From UBA6197 sp047638075 (GTDB lineage: Bacteria; Pseudomonadota; Alphaproteobacteria; Rhodobacterales; Rhodobacteraceae), in contig NZ_JBLJBV010000084.1 in the NCBI RefSeq assembly GCF_047638075.1, forward strand, positions 1 to 45,902: a stretch of DNA of 45,902 nt, read 5' to 3'. Position 1 is the first letter of the stretch. Each line of letters starts with the position of its first letter. A program made the position numbers and the translations under genes. This document shows, one piece after another, positions 41,618 through 45,902 of the stretch. The notes beneath the pieces are model-generated. The model was not told the DNA's origin. It made no database searches and saw nothing but the letters and a program-made list of their open reading frames with translations.

Positions 41618-42918
41618 CCGACCTCGGCGCGGGGGTTGTCCAGTAGCGCCAGAATTTTGCGCACCACCGTTTCCGCCACGCCAGAGCCGCCCGAAGTGAC
41701 CGCCCAGGCGTTATGCGCAAGCGCCGCCGCCTTGTCCGGTGCGATCAGGTCGGCCACCGCCATGGCGAGCGCATTTTCATCAGCCAGCAGCCGGGCGGCG
41801 CGGGCCTCGCCCAAACGGGCGTATTCGGCGGCAAAAGGCACTGTTTGCGGGCCGTGCAGAATGGCCGACCCAAGCGCTGCGGGTTCCAGTGGCGAATGTG
41901 GATTGATTGCCGTGCCGGACAATGTGCCGCCCATATAGGTGACCGGCGCCAGCCGATACCACAGCCCCGGTTCGGATGGATCGTCGGCTATCAGGATCTG
42001 GGTGTCTTCGTCGGGCTCGCCTTCTTCTGTGCGGCGGGCAACGGACCAGCCCTCGCTTTGCAGCTGGTCAGCCAGTTCGGCGCCGCGTCCGGGGTCTTCG
42101 GGAAGAAGGATCAGCAGCATCCGGTGCGCGTGACGCAGGGCATATGAATGCGCCGCCAGAACGGCCGCTTCCTCGGCTGCGGGGGGTGCCATGGCCAGCC
42201 AGACCGGGCGCGCGCGCAGCGTCAAGGCAATAGCGGCCCTTTCAGTTTCGAAACAGGGCAGTGGCTCGGCGGTTTCTGAAACAGTGCCGGGGGCCTCGAT
42301 GCGGTCCGCAGGTACGCCAAGCTGGGTCAGCGTTGTGACGCTGATCTGATCTTGCACCAGCAACAACCGAAATCGCCCCAAAAGAGCGCGCAAAAGCGGG
42401 CGTTTCAGGTTGAACCGTTGGGCCATCGTGGCCGGTAAACGCGTGTCACACAGCATTAACGGGTGCCCCTTGGCGTGACAGGCCTCGATCAGGGCGGTGG
42501 GGAGTGTGGGGGGCGTGTCGGCAGAAAAGGTGGTGGCGACAAACACGCTCAGATCCGGGTGCCAGTGGTCGATAAACGCCCGTGCCAATGCCGGGTCATC
42601 GCCGGTAGGGGGGGCGGTTGCGATGATTTCATTCGTGGGGGGCCCTTTATGTGCGGCCTGCGTGCCTGATGGGTTGGCCGATTTTGGCGCAGCCAAGCCG
42701 GGGTCCAGACCCTGTTCAGACAGCAATACCGCAAGGCCGGGGCGGGCGTGGCTGATGTGGCGGGCAAGTTGCCCGGCGCTGGCATGGGCGGCAGGCGTGG
42801 TTGCATGTAGCCAGACCAGCGGCCCTTCCGGGCGCGGGGTAGTTGGCGCATCCACCGTCAACCGAGGCTTGCGCGACCGGGTTGCAAGGTTAAGCCACGT
42901 CGGAAAGGGCCGCGCCAT
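41614..42918 (-). CDS. waaA: 3-deoxy-D-manno-octulosonic acid (Kdo) transferase, divergent
   Basis: WaaA adds Kdo to lipid IV-A. The 434-residue product fits by position (between DUF4170 and lpxK) and by its C-terminal GT-B half, with YRLAPVTYMGGTLSGTAINPHSPLEPAALGSAILHGP, shortened to motif NPHSPLEPAALGSAILHGP. The N-terminal half is divergent. The usual HA-SVGE stretch with the catalytic Glu reads WLHATTPAAHASAG (36-49), without a Glu. The usual ExExWPN region reads FVATTFSADTPPTLP. A low-complexity insertion (PKSANPSGTQAAHKGPPTNE) lies near 78-97. It may be a transferase with altered catalysis, or part of a Rhodobacteraceae subgroup. The start at 42918 is 9 bases after the DUF4170 stop. 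Confidence 0.82.
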   Translation of the reverse strand: MARPFPTWLNLATRSRKPRLTVDAPTTPRPEGPLVWLHATTPAAHASAGQLARHISHARPGLAVLLSEQGLDPGLAAPKSANPSGTQAAHKGPPTNEIIATAPPTGDDPALARAFIDHWHPDLSVFVATTFSADTPPTLPTALIEACHAKGHPLMLCDTRLPATMAQRFNLKRPLLRALLGRFRLLLVQDQISVTTLTQLGVPADRIEAPGTVSETAEPLPCFETERAAIALTLRARPVWLAMAPPAAEEAAVLAAHSYALRHAHRMLLILLPEDPGRGAELADQLQSEGWSVARRTEEGEPDEDTQILIADDPSEPGLWYRLAPVTYMGGTLSGTAINPHSPLEPAALGSAILHGPQTVPFAAEYARLGEARAARLLADENALAMAVADLIAPDKAAALAHNAWAVTSGGSGVAETVVRKILALLDNPRAEVG

Positions 42919-42927
42919 GGCTTTTGA

Positions 42928-43185
42928 TCAGCCGCCCAGCTCTTCGGTGGGGCTGGCGGCGATTTCTTCGTCACGCAGGCGGTGCAGGTGAGCCAGAAAG
43001 TAGCGCGTATGCGCGTTGTCCACGGTACGCTGCGCTTCGGCCTTCCAGGCGCGATGCGCCGAGGCATAATCGGGGAAGATGCCGACGATATGGATATCGT
43101 TCACGTCCTTGAATTCGGTCCGGGCTGGATCGGTCAGTTCGCCGCCAAATACCAGGTGAAGGCGTTGCGTTGCGGGGTTGCTCAT
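42928..43185 (-). CDS. DUF4170 family protein
   Basis: The 85-residue product (start at 43185, GGAG about 6 bases upstream) has RLHLVFGGELTDP, FKDVNDIHIVGIFPDYASAHRAWKAEAQRTVDNA in outline, and YFLAHLHRL, the pattern of DUF4170, a small protein commonly encoded ahead of waaA in alphaproteobacteria. The role is unknown. No signal peptide or membrane segment is visible. It is the first gene of the operon with waaA and lpxK, which hints at a link to lipopolysaccharide assembly. Confidence 0.85.
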   Translation of the reverse strand: MSNPATQRLHLVFGGELTDPARTEFKDVNDIHIVGIFPDYASAHRAWKAEAQRTVDNAHTRYFLAHLHRLRDEEIAASPTEELGG

Positions 43186-43273
43186 ATGGACTCCTGTCAT
43201 GCGGGGTGGTGTGGCGCAGACCCTATGCCAAGGTGATCGCAGGCTCAAGCCGCACCGCGCGGTTGGACGGTGG

Positions 43274-44095
43274 TCAAAGCGCCACTCCCAGCCCGATCAA
43301 ATGATCGGCACCGCGCCGGATGCCGCGTTCGTCGTTCACCTCCAGGATAAGGCGGGGGTGTTTCGGCAGTTCGGCCAGTGCGGCGAAAACCGCGTGCCAG
43401 TTGATGGTGCCCTGGCCCGGGTGCCAGTGCCGGTCAGCATAGCCGTCCGCGTCTTGCAGGTGAACATGTTCCAACGCGGCCCCGGCTGCGCGCACGAAAA
43501 CATCAACCGGTGGCGCGCCGGTCGTGCCATGGGCGTAATGCGCATGCCCCGTATCAAGCGAGACCTTGACCTTCGGGCTATTCAGCGCGCGTGCCAACGC
43601 CACCCGGTCATGCGGGTTCTTGTCTTCGACATTTTCGATGACCAGCGTCACGCCGGCGTCTTCGGCGCGCTTGATTACCGGGTCCATCACATAGCGGGTG
43701 CGTTCCACCTGAATATGTGCCGCACTGGGGTTGATGGCGTTATTGGCATCATCCCAGGTGGTGTAGGGCGAATGGACCACCATCTGATCGGCGCCAAGAT
43801 CTTCGCAGATCTGCAAGGTCCGCAGCATCCGCGCACGAATTACCTCGGTGATCAGCGGGTCAGCGCAATCAATGGAAAACGACATGAAGGGACCATGCAG
43901 GCCAACGCGCCCGGTATGACCATCCAGCAGGGCCTTGGCGCGGGGGGTCATGGCGGTGATGTCATCTTCCTGCACCATCGGCCAGCAGAAGCTTTGAATT
44001 TCAATGTCGCGTTGCTTTTCCATAATCCAGTTGCGGTGCAGCGCCAGCATGTCGAGGCTAAGGGCGACGCCCAGCACGGGCAGGTCTTTGGGCAT
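43274..44095 (-). CDS. Sugar phosphate isomerase/epimerase-like TIM-barrel protein
   Basis: The 273-residue product (start at 44095, GGAGA about 6 bases ahead) has the AP-endonuclease-2/xylose-isomerase-like barrel layout: RVGLHGPFMSFSIDCADP, GADQMVVHSPYTTW, VTLVIENVEDKNP, VKVSLDTGHAHYAHG, LEHVHLQDADG, HWHPGQGTINWHAVF and PRLILEVND. The His, Glu and Asp residues of these motifs are the usual divalent-metal ligands. The substrate is unknown; deoxyribonuclease IV-like activity is less likely since isomerase/epimerase members share the HLQD and GxGxIxW patterns. It is followed on the minus strand by DUF4170 after an 88-base gap and is divergent from zapE. Confidence 0.85.
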   Translation of the reverse strand: MPKDLPVLGVALSLDMLALHRNWIMEKQRDIEIQSFCWPMVQEDDITAMTPRAKALLDGHTGRVGLHGPFMSFSIDCADPLITEVIRARMLRTLQICEDLGADQMVVHSPYTTWDDANNAINPSAAHIQVERTRYVMDPVIKRAEDAGVTLVIENVEDKNPHDRVALARALNSPKVKVSLDTGHAHYAHGTTGAPPVDVFVRAAGAALEHVHLQDADGYADRHWHPGQGTINWHAVFAALAELPKHPRLILEVNDERGIRRGADHLIGLGVAL

Positions 44096-44208
44096 GGTGG
44101 TCTCCTTTATCGGCAGGGCGATGCTGGCGGAACACGGGGGCAATATCAATTGTCATGCGGCCGGGGCAGGCCCTTTTCTTTGTGTGAACCAGACGTTATC
44201 GCAGAGCC

Positions 44209-45285
44209 ATGAAGCCGACCTTGACCCAAATCTACGATGCCCGCGTGGCAGATGGCAGCCTTCAGGCCGAGAGCGCCCAACGCGCCGCCTTGCCATATCT
44301 GGAAGCCGTGCGCGCGATGCTGGAGCGGCCGGCAAAAAAGAACGGGCTGTTCGGTCTTTTTGGCAAGCCCGCACCAATGGCAAAGGGGCTTTACCTTTGG
44401 GGTGGTGTCGGGCGCGGAAAGTCGATGCTGATGGATCTGTTCCATGAGACGGTCGATATCGCGGCCAAACGGCGGGTGCATTTCCACGCATTCATGCAAG
44501 AGGTGCAGGCCGGCCTGAATGAGGCCCGCAAAACCGGCGCGCCGGATGCGATCCGCCCGGTGGCGGCCGCCATCGCTGAAGACGCGCGGCTTTTGTGTTT
44601 TGATGAGATGCACATCACCGATATTGCCGATGCGATGATTGTGGGGCGGCTGTTTGAATACCTGTTCGAGCTGGGGGTAACGATCGTCACCACCTCGAAC
44701 CGCGCCCCCGAAGCGCTATACCTCAACGGGCTGAACCGGGCGCTGTTCTTGCCCTTCATCAGCCTGATCGAGGCGCGGATGACCGTGTATGCGCTGGATA
44801 GTGAAACAGATTACCGCCAGCATCGGCTGCAAGGTGCGCAGGTCTACTTTACCCCCGCCGGGCATGAAGCGGCGCAGGCAATCGACGGGATCTGGCAGGA
44901 TCTGACCGCAGGCAGCGTGGCCGCGCCGCTGCACCTGAGGGTCAAGGGGCGCGATGTGGTGCTGCCGGCGCATCATGATGGCGTGGCGCGGGTGTCCTTC
45001 TGGGATCTGTGCGCCAAGCCCTTGGGCCCGGCGGATTATCTGGCCGTTGCCGCAGCCGTGCGTGTGCTGATCCTTGAGGGTATCCCCTATCTGTCTGCGG
45101 CGAACTATAACGAGGCAAAGCGTTTCGTGACGCTGATTGACGCGCTTTACGAGGCCAAGGTGGCGCTGATCTGTTCGGCCGCAGATCAGCCGGAAAGTCT
45201 TTATACCGAGGGCGAGGGCAGTTTTGAGTTTGAGCGCACGGCAAGCCGCCTGCGCGAAATGCAGGCTGCGGATTGGGGCGGCTAA
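44209..45285 (+). CDS. zapE: Cell division ATPase ZapE (AFG1 family)
   Basis: ZapE is an AAA-type ATPase that interacts with FtsZ in E. coli and is related to mitochondrial AFG1/LACE1. The 358-residue product has Walker A GGVGRGKS at 65-72, Walker B LLCFDE at 128-133, FHAFMQEVQ, ITDIADAMIVGRLFEYLF, VTTSNRAPEALY and FLPFISLIEARMTVYALD, all typical. The length matches the family. The gene is convergent with folC, 21 bases apart, with no clear terminator between them. The 113-base gap to the divergent barrel protein should hold its promoter. Confidence 0.94.
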   Translation: MKPTLTQIYDARVADGSLQAESAQRAALPYLEAVRAMLERPAKKNGLFGLFGKPAPMAKGLYLWGGVGRGKSMLMDLFHETVDIAAKRRVHFHAFMQEVQAGLNEARKTGAPDAIRPVAAAIAEDARLLCFDEMHITDIADAMIVGRLFEYLFELGVTIVTTSNRAPEALYLNGLNRALFLPFISLIEARMTVYALDSETDYRQHRLQGAQVYFTPAGHEAAQAIDGIWQDLTAGSVAAPLHLRVKGRDVVLPAHHDGVARVSFWDLCAKPLGPADYLAVAAAVRVLILEGIPYLSAANYNEAKRFVTLIDALYEAKVALICSAADQPESLYTEGEGSFEFERTASRLREMQAADWGG

Positions 45286-45306
45286 ATGCCAGGGCGGGTT
45301 AGGGGT

Positions 45307-45902
45307 CTAGCCGTTGTCGCGCAAGATTTGCCCGGCAAGATAAAGCGACCCACAAATCAGAATCCGCGCGCCGGGGGTGGTTTTGGCCAGATGGCGCACC
45401 GCGTCCAGCACGGTTTTGGCTTGTGCGGTTGCGGTAAACCCAGCGGCGCGGGCGGCGGTCTCGGTTGCTTCGGCGGGCAGGGTGTTTGGCTCGTCCGGGA
45501 TCGAGACGGCGGTCAGGCTGGTGGTCCCTGCCGCCAGCGGGCGCAGATAGCCGGTGACATCCTTGGTGTTCAGCATGCCGACAATCAGATGGGTCGCGCG
45601 TGCGGGCATCCGCGCCAGCGTGGCGGCGATGGCCTGTCCGCCGGCGGGGTTATGGCCGCCGTCCAGCCATAGTTCAGCCGATGGCGCGGCCTCCACCAGC
45701 GGCCCGTGGCGCAGGCGCTGCATCCGGGCGGGCCATTCGGCGCGGGTCAGGGCCGCCTCGCAGGCGGTGCTATCGGCACCCAGATGGCGCAGCGCCGCCA
45801 GCGCCGCCCCGGCGTTTTGTATCTGATGTGGGCCCGGCAGATTTGGCAGCGGCAGGTCCAATAGACCCGATTCATCCTGAAACACCATGCGTCCGCGTTC
45901 TT
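45307..45902 (-). CDS. folC: Folylpolyglutamate synthase / dihydrofolate synthase, C-terminal part (cut by window end)
   Basis: FolC joins dihydropteroate and glutamate and extends the polyglutamate tail. Only the last 198 codons or so are in the window; the frame is open to the edge at 45902, so the Met at 45888 is internal. The C-terminal Mur-ligase-like domain shows PNLPGPHQIQNAGAALAAL, WLDGGHNPAGGQAIA (the ribose/phosphate-binding HNPxG region), LIVGMLNTKDVTGYL and ILICGSLYLAGQILRDN. It is convergent with zapE. Confidence 0.93.
   Translation of the reverse strand, partial: ERGRMVFQDESGLLDLPLPNLPGPHQIQNAGAALAALRHLGADSTACEAALTRAEWPARMQRLRHGPLVEAAPSAELWLDGGHNPAGGQAIAATLARMPARATHLIVGMLNTKDVTGYLRPLAAGTTSLTAVSIPDEPNTLPAEATETAARAAGFTATAQAKTVLDAVRHLAKTTPGARILICGSLYLAGQILRDNG

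Noticed and set aside
43274..44095. Endonuclease IV (Nfo)
   Set aside because: Same barrel fold, but the motif set and length fit sugar phosphate isomerase/epimerase-like proteins better and no DNA repair context is seen.
1..45902. CRISPR array, tRNA, rRNA, prophage or toxin-antitoxin pair
   Set aside because: No regularly spaced repeats, no cloverleaf or rRNA-like stretches, and no phage or toxin-antitoxin genes were recognised by eye.

Overview
The window looks like a chromosomal segment of an alphaproteobacterium of the Rhodobacteraceae (Roseobacter-like). The evidence is the high G+C coding bias, the block rsfS-rlmH-gpmI-envC-ctpA beside rppH, the block DUF4170-waaA-lpxK, a membrane-bound cytochrome c urate hydroxylase (PuuD), a periplasmic TMAO reductase, and a 3' element typical of the family downstream of rlmH. 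No rRNA, tRNA, CRISPR array or intact mobile element was seen. Most of the window is ordinary chromosome, with accessory metabolic modules between housekeeping blocks.

Region 1 (1-5380): the edge holds an unidentified gene end and a decayed IS3-type orfA. A urate-degradation set follows: puuD (urate to 5-hydroxyisourate), uraH (to OHCU), a fused allantoinase/OHCU decarboxylase (OHCU to allantoin to allantoate) and allA (ureidoglycolate to glyoxylate plus urea). A LysR regulator lies between uraH and puuD. The step from allantoate to ureidoglycolate is not encoded here.

Region 2 (5430-12737): a complete TMAO sensing set (torR, torS, torT) with torA, the four genes alternating in strand (- + - +) with overlaps. 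TorA carries an extra C-terminal monoheme domain resembling the last domain of TorC, while torC and torD are absent. This is the most unusual part of the window.

Region 3 (12897-27846): core genes. nadABC (quinolinate branch of NAD synthesis) is a tightly overlapped operon facing rppH. gpmI-envC-ctpA and rsfS-rlmH are on the minus strand. leuC-leuD, a membrane protein of unknown role, an endonuclease/exonuclease/phosphatase-fold protein and leuB are on the plus strand. Upstream of leuC there is a candidate attenuation leader: a promoter, a 28-codon frame, stacked hairpins and a terminator.

Region 4 (28039-35295): an eight-gene minus-strand operon codes for a three-subunit flavin/iron-sulfur amine oxidase (octopine-oxidase / HcnABC-like), a polar amino acid ABC transporter and a RidA protein, with a divergent OccR-like LysR regulator. 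It is probably an uptake-and-oxidation module for an opine, a D-amino acid or a basic amino acid. A strong terminator sits between the binding-protein gene and the permease genes.

Region 5 (35475-45902): an ABC exporter of lower G+C, an HdeD-like membrane protein divergent from an OmpR-type two-component pair, DUF4170-waaA-lpxK for lipid A/Kdo assembly with a divergent WaaA, a TIM-barrel sugar-phosphate isomerase/epimerase-like protein, zapE, and the 3' part of folC cut by the window end.
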